Shown piece after piece: positions 41,954 through 50,296 of a stretch of 64,000 nucleotides of DNA. The stretch lies in the NCBI RefSeq assembly GCF_003148495.1, contig NZ_QGGH01000006.1:62001-126000 (forward strand), in the 5' to 3' direction. The translations under genes were made by a program, and so were the position numbers. Numbering within the stretch: the stretch's first letter is position 1; each line of letters starts with the position of its first letter. The notes below the pieces were generated by a model. The model had not been told where the DNA came from. It ran no database searches and worked only from the letters and a program-made list of their open reading frames with translations. The DNA is from Mesorhizobium loti. GTDB lineage: Bacteria > Pseudomonadota > Alphaproteobacteria > Rhizobiales > Rhizobiaceae.

Positions 41954-42559
41954 TCAATTCGTCTTGGCTTTTTCGTCGCCGGGCAGGACGTAGTCCGTCC
42001 CTTCCCATGGCGAGAGAAAATCGAAATTGCGGAATTCCTGCTTCAGCTCGACCGGCTCATAGATGACGCGCTTGGCTTCGTCGTCGTAACGCACCTCGAC
42101 AAAGCCGGTCAGCGGGAAATCCTTGCGCAGAGGATGGCCTTCGAAACCGTAGTCGGTCAGCAGGCGGCGAAGATCGGGATGGCCCGAGAACAGCACGCCA
42201 TAGAGATCGTAGGTCTCACGCTCGAACCAGTCGGCGCCTGGGAACACACCGGTGATCGACGGCACCATGGTTTCCTCGTCGGCCTGCACCTTGACGCGAA
42301 TGCGCACGTTCTGCTTCGGCGACAGGAGGTGATAGACGACGTCGAAACGCTTGGCCCGCGACGGATAGTCGGCACCGCAGACGTCGATGATCGAGATGAA
42401 TTGGCAGCGCGCATCGTCGCGCAGGAAGGTCATCACCTCGACCAGGTCGCGCGGCTCGACATGAACGGTAAGCTCGCCATAGGCGATATCAGCTTCGTTC
42501 ACGCGGCCGATCAGCTTCTCGCCGAGATAGGTCGACAGTTCGCTCAGGGATGCGGTCAT
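41954..42559 (-). CDS. nuoC: NADH-quinone oxidoreductase subunit C
   Basis: A 201-residue 30-kDa-type subunit. ERETYDLYGVLFSGHPDLRR and GFEGHPLRKDFPLTGFVEVR are the family signature. It is separate from nuoD, unlike the fused NuoCD of enterobacteria. The start is the ATG at 42557-42559, four bases after the nuoB stop. Confidence 0.96.
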   Translation of the reverse strand: MTASLSELSTYLGEKLIGRVNEADIAYGELTVHVEPRDLVEVMTFLRDDARCQFISIIDVCGADYPSRAKRFDVVYHLLSPKQNVRIRVKVQADEETMVPSITGVFPGADWFERETYDLYGVLFSGHPDLRRLLTDYGFEGHPLRKDFPLTGFVEVRYDDEAKRVIYEPVELKQEFRNFDFLSPWEGTDYVLPGDEKAKTN

Positions 42560-42563
42560 GGAT

Positions 42564-43145
42564 TTACCGTTCGATCGTGCCGGTGCGGCGGATCTTCTTC
42601 TGCAGGAGAAGAATGCCGTAAAGCAGCGCTTCGGCGCTCGGCGGACAGCCGGGCACATAGATGTCGACCGGCACGATGCGGTCGCAGCCGCGCACCACCG
42701 AATAGGAATAGTGATAGTAGCCGCCGCCATTGGCGCAGGAACCCATCGAGATGACGTAGCGCGGCTCCGGCATCTGGTCGTAGACCTTGCGCAGCGCCGG
42801 CGCCATCTTGTTGGTCAGCGTGCCGGCGACGATCATGATGTCCGACTGGCGCGGAGACGCGCGCGGCGCGACACCGAAGCGCTCCGAGTCATAGCGCGGC
42901 ATCGAAGTGTGGATCATCTCGACCGCGCAGCAGGCGAGGCCGAAAGTCATGAACATCAGCGAGCCGCTGCGCGCCCAGGTGATAAGCGCCTCGGTCGAGG
43001 TGACGAGAAAGCCCTTGTCGGCCAGCTCATTGTTGATCTCGAGGAAGAACGGATCGTCCTCCCCCACCGGCCTGCCGGTGTTGGGATCGATGATACCTTT
43101 GGGCTTCGGCGCGACGAGGGTGCCTGAACTGTCGTTCAATCCCAT
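42564..43145 (-). CDS. nuoB: NADH-quinone oxidoreductase subunit B
   Basis: A 193-residue subunit that holds cluster N2, the last iron-sulfur centre before quinone. The ligands are the tandem C72-C73 (FGLACCAVEM), C137 (MGSCANGGG) and C167 (VPGCPPSAEAL). The start is placed at the ATG at 43143-43145 (MGLNDSSGTLV), which overlaps the end of nuoA by ten bases; an ATG seven codons upstream is possible. Confidence 0.96.
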   Translation of the reverse strand: MGLNDSSGTLVAPKPKGIIDPNTGRPVGEDDPFFLEINNELADKGFLVTSTEALITWARSGSLMFMTFGLACCAVEMIHTSMPRYDSERFGVAPRASPRQSDIMIVAGTLTNKMAPALRKVYDQMPEPRYVISMGSCANGGGYYHYSYSVVRGCDRIVPVDIYVPGCPPSAEALLYGILLLQKKIRRTGTIER

Positions 43146-43501
43146 TCCAGCGCTCCTTTTTTCCATTCATAGGCAAAGCCGATGGTCAGCACCGCCAGAA
43201 ACACCATCATCGACCAGAAGCCGAGCATGCCGATCTTCGAGAACGACACCGCCCACGGAAACAGGAAGGCCACTTCCAAGTCGAAGATGATGAACAGGAT
43301 CGACACCAGGTAGAAGCGGATGTCGAATTTCATGCGGGCGTCGTCGAACGAGTTGAAACCGCACTCGTAGGCGGAAAGCTTTTCAGGATCGGGATTGCGG
43401 TAAGCCACCAGGAAGGGCGCGGCCAGCAGCGCCAGGCCGACAACCAGCGCCACGCCTATGAACAGGACGATGGGCAGGTATGAGCTTAGAAGTGCGTTCA
43501 T
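43136..43501 (-). CDS. nuoA: NADH-quinone oxidoreductase subunit A
   Basis: A 121-residue, three-helix subunit (ND3). KLSAYECGFNSFDDARMKFD is the conserved loop with the Cys that reports active/deactive state in mitochondria, followed by FYLVSILFIIFDLEVAFLFPW. It is the first gene of the nuo operon. Confidence 0.96.
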   Translation of the reverse strand: MNALLSSYLPIVLFIGVALVVGLALLAAPFLVAYRNPDPEKLSAYECGFNSFDDARMKFDIRFYLVSILFIIFDLEVAFLFPWAVSFSKIGMLGFWSMMVFLAVLTIGFAYEWKKGALEWD

Positions 43502-43832
43502 GCTCGGCTTTCCGTTGGCGCCAATCCACGTTGATTACAGCACCGGACCCTAATGCGGAAGCGTGACAGTTTAACCGCTGAACCGTTTTAAGGGCCTATG
43601 CTGCAACGCGGCGAGGGTTAGCGCAGCACTTCCAGCGAAGCAAGTCAAACCTTGTTCAAAACACTGACCTGGACGGCATATCCGGGGAAACTGGTCCGAT
43701 CCGCTCCTGTTTGATTTCCTTCGTTTTTTACTCCACTTTTCTCTCCTGACATGGTTGCCGCCAAAACCCTGCTAGCATGGGCTGGAATCACCCATCCGAC
43801 CCTCGGCCAAAACACTTCAAAGTGATGCCTGC
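43502..43832. promoter_or_regulatory. Divergent promoter region for nuo operon and YcaQ-type gene
   Basis: This 331-bp interval has no gene. On the minus strand TTGACT (43643-43648) with GCGCTA (43619-43624) 18 bp away is a weak sigma-70-like pair for nuoA. No palindrome of the rhizobial families is present. Confidence 0.3.
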
Positions 43833-45032
43833 ATGAAGGAAAAGATCTCGCTCCCCATGGCCCGGCGCATCGCGCTTGCCGCCCAGGGGTTCCTCGATCC
43901 CCGTCCGGCCGGTACCCCCGACCGCCGGCATCTTGCCCGCACGCTCTCCCGCACCGGCCTGTTGCAGATCGATTCCGTCAGCGCGGTGGTGCGCGCTCAT
44001 TATATGCCGCTCTATTCACGCCTTGGCCCCTACCCGCTCTCGCTGCTCGACAACGCGGCCGTGACGCGCAAGCGCACGGTGTTCGAATACTGGGCGCACG
44101 AGGCCTCCTTCCTGCCGGTCGAGACATATCCGCTGATGCGCTGGCGCATGCAGCGCGCCGAGCGCGGCGATGAAATGTATCTGGGGCTTGCCAAATGGGG
44201 CCGCGAGCACGCCGCCTATATCGAAGAGATCTACCGCCAGGTCGCCGATCGCGGCCCGATTGCCGCTTCCGCGCTCGAAGGCCAGAAAGGCTCGGGCGGC
44301 TGGTGGGGCTGGAGCCATGCCAAGCATGCCTTCGAATGGCTGTTCTGGGCCGGCCGCATCACCACGGCGCACCGCCGCGGTTTCGAGCGGTTCTATGATC
44401 TGCCCGAACGCGTGCTGCCGCAGGCGATCCTCGACCTACCGGTGCCGGCGGCCAAGGATGCGCACCGCGAATTGCTGCGCATTTCCGCCCGCGCCCATGG
44501 CATAGCGACGTCAGGCGACCTGCGCGACTACTTCCGCCTGTCGCCGGCCGACATGAAGGGCCGGCTGGAGGAACTGGTCGAAACAGGCGAGCTGCTGCCG
44601 GTGCGTGTCGAAGGTTGGGACAAGCCAGCCTATCTTCAGAAAGACGCCCGTCTGCCCCGAAAGATCGAGGCCCGCGCCCTGCTGGCGCCGTTCGATCCCG
44701 TCGTCTTCGAGCGTTCGCGCACGGAGCGGCTGTTCGACTTCCACTACCGCATCGAGATCTACACGCCGGCCGACAAGCGGCAATACGGCTATTATGTCCT
44801 GCCGTTCCTGCTCGGCGACAGGATCGTGGCGCGTGTCGATCTCAAGGCCGATCGCCCAGCAAGCGTGCTGCGGGTCCATGCAGCCTATGCCGAGCCCGGC
44901 GCGCCGCCTGAAACCGCTGCTCAGCTCTTCGAGGAATTGAAGCAGATGCAGGTTTGGCTGGGCCTCGAGCGCATCGAAGTGACGCCCGCCGGCGATTTGG
45001 GCCCGGCGCTGGCCGACATCGCCGTGTCGTAA
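43833..45032 (+). CDS. YcaQ/AlkZ-type winged-helix DNA glycosylase
   Basis: A 399-residue protein of the HTH_42 superfamily, whose members unhook DNA interstrand crosslinks or bulky alkyl adducts. The catalytic QxD motif appears in GLLQIDSVSAVVRAHYMPLY (QID at about 46-48). VFEYWAHEASFLPVE and, toward the end, LLAPFDPVVFERSRTERLFD and YGYYVLPFLLGDRIVARVDL are diagnostic for YcaQ. Length is normal. A second ATG eight codons in is an alternative start; neither has a strong ribosome binding site. It is the neighbour of nuoA, divergent, and is followed by the cobalamin riboswitch. Confidence 0.85.
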   Translation: MKEKISLPMARRIALAAQGFLDPRPAGTPDRRHLARTLSRTGLLQIDSVSAVVRAHYMPLYSRLGPYPLSLLDNAAVTRKRTVFEYWAHEASFLPVETYPLMRWRMQRAERGDEMYLGLAKWGREHAAYIEEIYRQVADRGPIAASALEGQKGSGGWWGWSHAKHAFEWLFWAGRITTAHRRGFERFYDLPERVLPQAILDLPVPAAKDAHRELLRISARAHGIATSGDLRDYFRLSPADMKGRLEELVETGELLPVRVEGWDKPAYLQKDARLPRKIEARALLAPFDPVVFERSRTERLFDFHYRIEIYTPADKRQYGYYVLPFLLGDRIVARVDLKADRPASVLRVHAAYAEPGAPPETAAQLFEELKQMQVWLGLERIEVTPAGDLGPALADIAVS

Positions 45033-45080
45033 GCTCGCGTTGACACCGCCGCCCGCAAAAGCCTAAATCCGGTTCCAGAT

Positions 45081-45252
45081 GGTCCCTTGCCCGCAACGGC
45101 AAGGGCTAAGAGGGAATGCGGTGCGGGGCAAAATCCCAAATCCGCGGCTGTCCCCGCAACTGTAAGCGAAGAGCCAAGGCCGAAAGCCACTGGGAATTCC
45201 CGGGAAGGCGGCTACCCAAGGCGATGACCCGCGAGCCAGGAGACCTGCCGTC
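45081..45252 (+). promoter_or_regulatory. Cobalamin riboswitch
   Basis: Conserved elements appear in order: AAGAGGGAATGCGGTGCGG (45108-45126), CCGCGGCTGTCCCCGCAACTG (as CCGCGGCTGT and CCCCGCAACTGTAAGC, about 45161-45186), GCCACTGGGAA (45186-45196), GGGAAGGCG, GATGACCCGCGAGCCAGGAG, and the B12 box GCGAGCCAGGAGACCTGCC at 45231-45249. It lies 50 bp upstream of the DUF1636-cobW-cobN operon. Binding of adenosylcobalamin should switch the operon off. Confidence 0.95.
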
Positions 45253-45305
45253 TGCGACTGTAGAATCCGATCGCCCGGCGGGTTTCCGGGCAAGGAGCCC
45301 GATTT

Positions 45306-45734
45306 TTGGACCACGACAGCAGTTTTTCGGCTGGCACAGCGGATGTTTCGTCCAGCCATGATGATGCCTTGGCCGGCGTTACCGTCATCGTCTGCGCCTC
45401 CTGCCGCGATGAAACCGGCTCCGACGCTCATCCCCGCGCCGGCGAATCGCTGGCGGACGACACTCGCCGCGCCGCATCTGGCGACAACATCCGCATCCGC
45501 AGCGTCGAATGCCTTGGCAATTGCAAGCGGCGCCTGAGTGCCGCCATCCTGCGCGACGGTTGCTGGAGCTACGTCTTCGGCGACCTGACCGCGACCAGCG
45601 GCGCCGACCTGGTCACCGGAGCCAAACTCTTCGCCACCTCGAAGGACGGCCTGATTCCGTGGCGCGGCCGTCCCGATAGCCTGAAGCGTGGCCTCGTTGC
45701 CCGCATCCCTCCCCTCGACCTGCTGAAGGACTGA
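45306..45734 (+). CDS. DUF1636 metal-binding protein of the cobalamin operon
   Basis: A 142-residue protein with four Cys (C30, C33, C69, C73) in a thioredoxin-like ferredoxin arrangement (VIVCASCRDE, VECLGNCKRR). DUF1636 proteins occur just upstream of cobW in rhizobial cob operons and are thought to help cobalt handling, but no activity is proven. The start is the TTG at 45306 with AAGGAG at a good distance; no in-frame ATG exists before the conserved part. It is the first gene behind the riboswitch. Confidence 0.8.
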   Translation: MDHDSSFSAGTADVSSSHDDALAGVTVIVCASCRDETGSDAHPRAGESLADDTRRAASGDNIRIRSVECLGNCKRRLSAAILRDGCWSYVFGDLTATSGADLVTGAKLFATSKDGLIPWRGRPDSLKRGLVARIPPLDLLKD

Positions 45735-45736
45735 CC

Positions 45737-46789
45737 ATGACCGCTCCAGATTCGTCTGCGAACCTCTCCCGTGTTCCCTGCACCGTCGTCACCGGCTTCC
45801 TCGGCGCCGGCAAGACGACGCTGGTCCGCCATCTCCTGGAAAACGCCGGCGGCAAGCGTATTGCCATCATCGTCAACGAATTCGGCGACATCGGCATCGA
45901 TGGCGAGATCCTGAAGGGCTGCGGCATCGACACCTGCCCGGAGGAAAACATCGTCGAACTGGCCAATGGCTGCATCTGCTGCACCGTGGCCGACGATTTC
46001 GTCCCGGCGCTCGACCAGATCCTCGCGCTGACGCCGAGGGTCGACCACATCCTGATCGAGACCTCGGGCCTGGCGCTGCCCAAGCCGCTGGTCCAGGCTT
46101 TCCAGTGGCCGAGCGTGAAAAGCCGGGTCACCGTCGATGGCGTCATCGCCGTGGTCGACGGGCCGGCATTGGCCGAAGGCCGCGTCGCCAACGACATGGA
46201 CGCCCTGCAGGCGCAGCGCGCTGAGGACGAAACGCTCGATCACGACGATCCGGTCGAAGAGGTGTTCGAGGACCAGATCGCCTGCGCCGACCTGATCATC
46301 CTGTCGAAAAGCGACCTGATGGACGCCGCCGGCACCGCCCGCGCCAACGCCATCATCAACGAACACTCCGCCCGCGCGGTGAAGATCGTGCCGACGTCGC
46401 ATGGCAAGGTCGATCCCTCCGTGCTGCTCGGGCTCGGTCTGGCCGTCGAGGACGACATCGAGAACCGCAAGTCCCATCATGACGGCGCCTTCGACCATGA
46501 GCATGACGACTTTGACACCTTCATCGTCGACATTGCCTCGATCGCCAATCCCGATGAGTTGGCAAAACGCGTCGCCACCATCGCCGAAGAAGAAAATGTG
46601 CTGCGCGTGAAAGGCTTCGTCGAGGTCGGCGGCAAGCCGATGCGGCTCTTGCTGCAGGCGGTCGGACCGCGCGTCAACCACTACTATGACCGCGCCTGGA
46701 CCGCCACGGACGACCGCCGTTCGCGCCTCGTCGTCATCGGCCTGAAGGGGCTGAACCGCCCGGCGATCGAGCGTATACTCGCCGGCTGA
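45737..46789 (+). CDS. cobW: CobW, metal-chaperone GTPase
   Basis: A 350-residue COG0523 G3E GTPase believed to deliver Co2+ to the CobNST chelatase. Walker A is GFLGAGKTT (20-28), the metal-binding CxCC is at C79-C81-C82 (NGCICCTV), and a His/Asp-rich patch lies at 246-258 (KSHHDGAFDHEHDD). KSDL at 191-194 is the base-specificity motif of the family. The gene follows DUF1636 by two bases. Confidence 0.95.
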   Translation: MTAPDSSANLSRVPCTVVTGFLGAGKTTLVRHLLENAGGKRIAIIVNEFGDIGIDGEILKGCGIDTCPEENIVELANGCICCTVADDFVPALDQILALTPRVDHILIETSGLALPKPLVQAFQWPSVKSRVTVDGVIAVVDGPALAEGRVANDMDALQAQRAEDETLDHDDPVEEVFEDQIACADLIILSKSDLMDAAGTARANAIINEHSARAVKIVPTSHGKVDPSVLLGLGLAVEDDIENRKSHHDGAFDHEHDDFDTFIVDIASIANPDELAKRVATIAEEENVLRVKGFVEVGGKPMRLLLQAVGPRVNHYYDRAWTATDDRRSRLVVIGLKGLNRPAIERILAG

Positions 46790-46807
46790 TTTCGGACACG
46801 GGTTGCG

Positions 46808-49800
46808 ATGCACATCCTAAGCACAACATCCGCCTCGCTCGACGACCTCGCCGAGCCGGTCGATCTGCGGCAGACGCCGGCGGATGTCGTGGCCCTGTCC
46901 TTCACCGACAGCGATCTTGCCGGACTGGCGGCGGCCTGGAAAGCCGATGCTCACCGCCTGCCCTCGATGCGGCTGGCGGCGCTTCGTGACCTGCGCCACC
47001 CCATGTCCGTCGACCTCTGGGTCGACAGCGTCGCCCGTCACGCCAAAATCATCCTCGTGCGCATCCTCGGCGGCTACGACTGGTGGCGCTACGGCTGCGA
47101 TCAGCTTGCCTCGACCGCCCGCGAGCGCGGCATAAAACTGGCGCTGCTGCCCGGCGAATGCCGCGACGAAGACCTAAGGCTGATTGAAGCCTCGACGCTG
47201 CCGCGCGAGGAGTTGGACGGCCTACTCGACTATTTCCGCGAGGGCGGCCCGGCGAATATGAGCGCGCTGGTGCATCGGTTGGCGCGGCTGGCGGGGGCGC
47301 AGGCAGAAACTGTCGAGCCGGTCGCGGTCCCAAAAGTTGGCTACTACGAACCCAACCGCGGCGTCGTCCCCCTCCCCCTCGAGGGGAGGGTCCGGCCGCA
47401 GGCCGGGGGTGGGGTCCTCTCCGAAGCACGCCGAGCTAAAGAAACACCGCGCCCGGTCCTACCGACCCCACCCGGCCCTGCGTGCCACCCTCCCCTCGAG
47501 GGGGAGGGAAAGGTCGTGCCGATCCTGTTCTACCGCTCGATGCTGCTGGCCGCCGATGTCGCGCCCATCGACGCCCTCTTTGAAGCGCTCAGCCAGCGCG
47601 GCATCGCCCCGGTCCCCATCTTCGTCTCCAGCCTCAAGGACCCGGCATCGCTGGCGTTCGTGGAAACCGCACTCGCCGCGCTCAAACCCGCCGCCATCAT
47701 CACCGCGACCGCTTTCGCGTCCGGCGCCGAACCCGGCGTCGAAACCTTGTTCGACCGCGCCGGCGTGCCCGTCTTCCAGGTCATCGTCGCCACAACCCGC
47801 CGCGACATCTGGGAGAACAACCAGCGCGGCCTGGCGCCCGCCGACCTCGCCATGCATGTCGTGCTGCCCGAGCTCGACGGCCGCATCCTCGCCGGCGCCA
47901 TTTCCTTCAAGGGCGAGAGTGAGACCGATCCAGCGCTTGGCCACCGCGCCTTCGCCAACCGGCCGGAGCCGGATCGCGTGGCGCAGGTCGCGGACCGTGT
48001 CGCGGCCTTCATCCGTCTGCAGGAGACGCCCCGCGCCGAGCGCAAGCTGGCCATCCTGATTCCGGATTATCCGAGCGCTCCTGGCCGCACCGGCTATGCG
48101 GTCGGCCTCGACGTGCCGTCCAGCGTGCTGGCCATGCTGCACGACCTGAGGGAACAGGGCTATGGCGTTGAAGGGATTCCGGAGACGCCGCGTGGGTTGC
48201 TGGATTTGCTGGAAGCCAGCGATACTGGATTGACCTTGGATAACTACATTGCCTTCTCGACAGAGTTGCCGACTGCGGCAATCGCTGCGGTCGAAGCTGC
48301 TTGGGGCAAAGCGGAAGATGAGACGGGTCTGTGCGCCTCGCGCCAACCTTCGCGACCGACCGCCGCCCACTTCCCCTTCCGCGCCACGACCTTCGGCAAC
48401 GTCACCGTAGCACTCGCCCCAGACCGTGGCCGCTCCGCCGACCGCCGCGCCGACTACCACGACCCAACGCTTCCCCCACGTCATGCGCTGATGGCCTTCG
48501 GCCTATGGCTGCGCAAATCGCTCGGCGTCCACGCGCTTGTCCATGTCGGCGCGCATGGCACGCTGGAATGGCTGCCCGGCAAAACCGTCGCGCTCTCGGA
48601 AAACTGCTTTCCCGAGATCGTCACCGGTCCCCTGCCCGTCATCTATCCCTTCATCGTCTCCAACCCAGGCGAGGCAGCGCAGGCCAAGCGCCGCATTGCC
48701 GCCGTTACCCTCGGTCATTTGCCGCCGCCCCTGACCGGCGCCGGATTGGATGAGGATCAGCACAAGCTCGAGCGGCTGGTCGACGAATATGCCCAGGCCG
48801 ACGGGCTCGACCGTCGCCGCCGCGACCGCCTGGCCAAGCTGATCGTCGACACCGCGCAAAAGACCGGCCTCGCCTCCGAGGCTGGCGTTGCCAGGACCGA
48901 CGCGCCCGATGAAGCGCTGCGCCGCATCGACGCCTGGCTCTGTGACCTCAAGGACTTCGCCATCAAGGACGGGCTGCATATCTATGGCCGCGCTCCGGAG
49001 GACGAGCCCGACGCCATGCGCCGCCAAAGTGCGGCGTCCGAGAAGGCGGCGCTGCTCGCCGCGCTCGATGGCCGCCACGTCAAGGCCGGTCCGGCCGGCG
49101 CGCCCGCGCGCGGCCGTTCCGACGTCTTGCCCACCGGCCGCAATCTGTTCACCTCGGACCCGCGCACCATGCCGACGCCGACCGCCTATGATCTGGGCAA
49201 GGCAGCGGCAGAGGAAGTCCTGCGCGGCTACATGCAGTCGCATGGCGACTGGCCGCGCTCGCTGGTCATCGATCTCTGGGGCTCGGCCTCGCTGCGCACC
49301 GGCGGCGAGGAGATCGCGCAAGGCCTGGCGCTGATGGGCTGCCGCCCGCAATGGGATTCGGCGACCGGCCGCATCACCGGCATCGAAGTGCTGCCTCCCG
49401 CCGCACTCGGCCGGCCGCGCGTCGACGTCACCTGGCGCATTTCAGGCCTGTTCCGCGACATGTTCCCTACCCAGATCGCGCTGATCGATGCCGCCGCCAA
49501 CGCGGTTGCCGCCCGCGACGAGGAGGATTCTGAAAACCCCCTCGCGGCCAAAACCCGCGCTGACGGCAAGATCAGCCCGCGTATCTTCGGTACCTCGCCC
49601 GGCACCTATGGCGCCGGCGTCGAGGATCTTTTGTCCTCGGGCAACTGGGGCGCGCGCGAAGAGATCGGCCGCGCCTATCTCGACGCCACATCGCATGCCT
49701 ATGGCGGCGCCGAGGGCGAAGGCATCTCCGCGCCCGGCGCCTTCGAGGGCCGCATCGCCGAGGCCGATCTTCTCGTCCACACCGGCGACGACCCCGGCCG

Positions 49801-50296
49801 CGACATCCTCGAAGGCTCCGCCGACGTCGCTTTCATCGGCGGCTTTTCGGCCGCTTTGGCAACGCTCGGCAGGAATGCCGACGTCATCGTGCTCGACACC
49901 ACGGACCCGCAAAAGCCGAAGCCGCGCTCGGTCGGCGAGGCCGTATCGCGCGTCGTGCGTGCCCGCGCCGTCAATCCACGCTTCATATCAGGCCAGATGC
50001 GCCACGGCCCGCGCGGTGCCTCCGAATTCGCCGAAACCGTTGACCGGCTGGTCGGCTTTGCCGAAACCACCCATGCAATATCGGGAACGCTGATCGAGGC
50101 GGTGCATGATGCCTATCTCGGCGATCCCATGGTCCGCGCTTTCATCCTGCGCGAGAACCCTGCCGCTGCCAAAGTCATCGCCGAGCGCTTCCTGTCGGCG
50201 CGCCGGCGTGGTCTCTGGCATCCCCTGCGCAATTCCATCGACGACGATCTCACAGCCCTGATTGCCGAGGCGGAAGCGCTTGGGGTGGCGGCATGA
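46808..50296 (+). CDS. cobN: Cobaltochelatase subunit CobN, with in-frame palindromic insert
   Basis: An 1162-residue large subunit of the ATP-dependent aerobic cobaltochelatase, which inserts Co2+ into hydrogenobyrinic acid a,c-diamide with CobS and CobT. Family blocks include ILFYRSMLLAADVAPIDALF, HVGAHGTLEWLPGK and PRIFGTSPGTYGAGVEDL. Residues about 188-234 (LPLEGRVRPQAGG through PPLEGEGK) are encoded by an inserted intergenic-type palindrome that keeps frame and has no place in the family. It lies in a surface linker before VVPILFYRS, so the enzyme may still work. Its stop overlaps the cobG start. Confidence 0.94.
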   Translation: MHILSTTSASLDDLAEPVDLRQTPADVVALSFTDSDLAGLAAAWKADAHRLPSMRLAALRDLRHPMSVDLWVDSVARHAKIILVRILGGYDWWRYGCDQLASTARERGIKLALLPGECRDEDLRLIEASTLPREELDGLLDYFREGGPANMSALVHRLARLAGAQAETVEPVAVPKVGYYEPNRGVVPLPLEGRVRPQAGGGVLSEARRAKETPRPVLPTPPGPACHPPLEGEGKVVPILFYRSMLLAADVAPIDALFEALSQRGIAPVPIFVSSLKDPASLAFVETALAALKPAAIITATAFASGAEPGVETLFDRAGVPVFQVIVATTRRDIWENNQRGLAPADLAMHVVLPELDGRILAGAISFKGESETDPALGHRAFANRPEPDRVAQVADRVAAFIRLQETPRAERKLAILIPDYPSAPGRTGYAVGLDVPSSVLAMLHDLREQGYGVEGIPETPRGLLDLLEASDTGLTLDNYIAFSTELPTAAIAAVEAAWGKAEDETGLCASRQPSRPTAAHFPFRATTFGNVTVALAPDRGRSADRRADYHDPTLPPRHALMAFGLWLRKSLGVHALVHVGAHGTLEWLPGKTVALSENCFPEIVTGPLPVIYPFIVSNPGEAAQAKRRIAAVTLGHLPPPLTGAGLDEDQHKLERLVDEYAQADGLDRRRRDRLAKLIVDTAQKTGLASEAGVARTDAPDEALRRIDAWLCDLKDFAIKDGLHIYGRAPEDEPDAMRRQSAASEKAALLAALDGRHVKAGPAGAPARGRSDVLPTGRNLFTSDPRTMPTPTAYDLGKAAAEEVLRGYMQSHGDWPRSLVIDLWGSASLRTGGEEIAQGLALMGCRPQWDSATGRITGIEVLPPAALGRPRVDVTWRISGLFRDMFPTQIALIDAAANAVAARDEEDSENPLAAKTRADGKISPRIFGTSPGTYGAGVEDLLSSGNWGAREEIGRAYLDATSHAYGGAEGEGISAPGAFEGRIAEADLLVHTGDDPGRDILEGSADVAFIGGFSAALATLGRNADVIVLDTTDPQKPKPRSVGEAVSRVVRARAVNPRFISGQMRHGPRGASEFAETVDRLVGFAETTHAISGTLIEAVHDAYLGDPMVRAFILRENPAAAKVIAERFLSARRRGLWHPLRNSIDDDLTALIAEAEALGVAA
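47370..47508. repeat. Palindromic repeat inserted in-frame within cobN
   Basis: Left arm 47370-47416 (CCCTCCCCCTCGAGGGGAGG, then GCCGGGGGTGGGGTC) and right arm 47464-47508 (GACCCCACCCGGCC, then CCCTCGAGGGGGAGGG) are inverted copies flanking about 47 bp. The block is of a kind usually seen between genes in rhizobia and other alphaproteobacteria. It adds about 47 codons without a stop. Confidence 0.85.
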
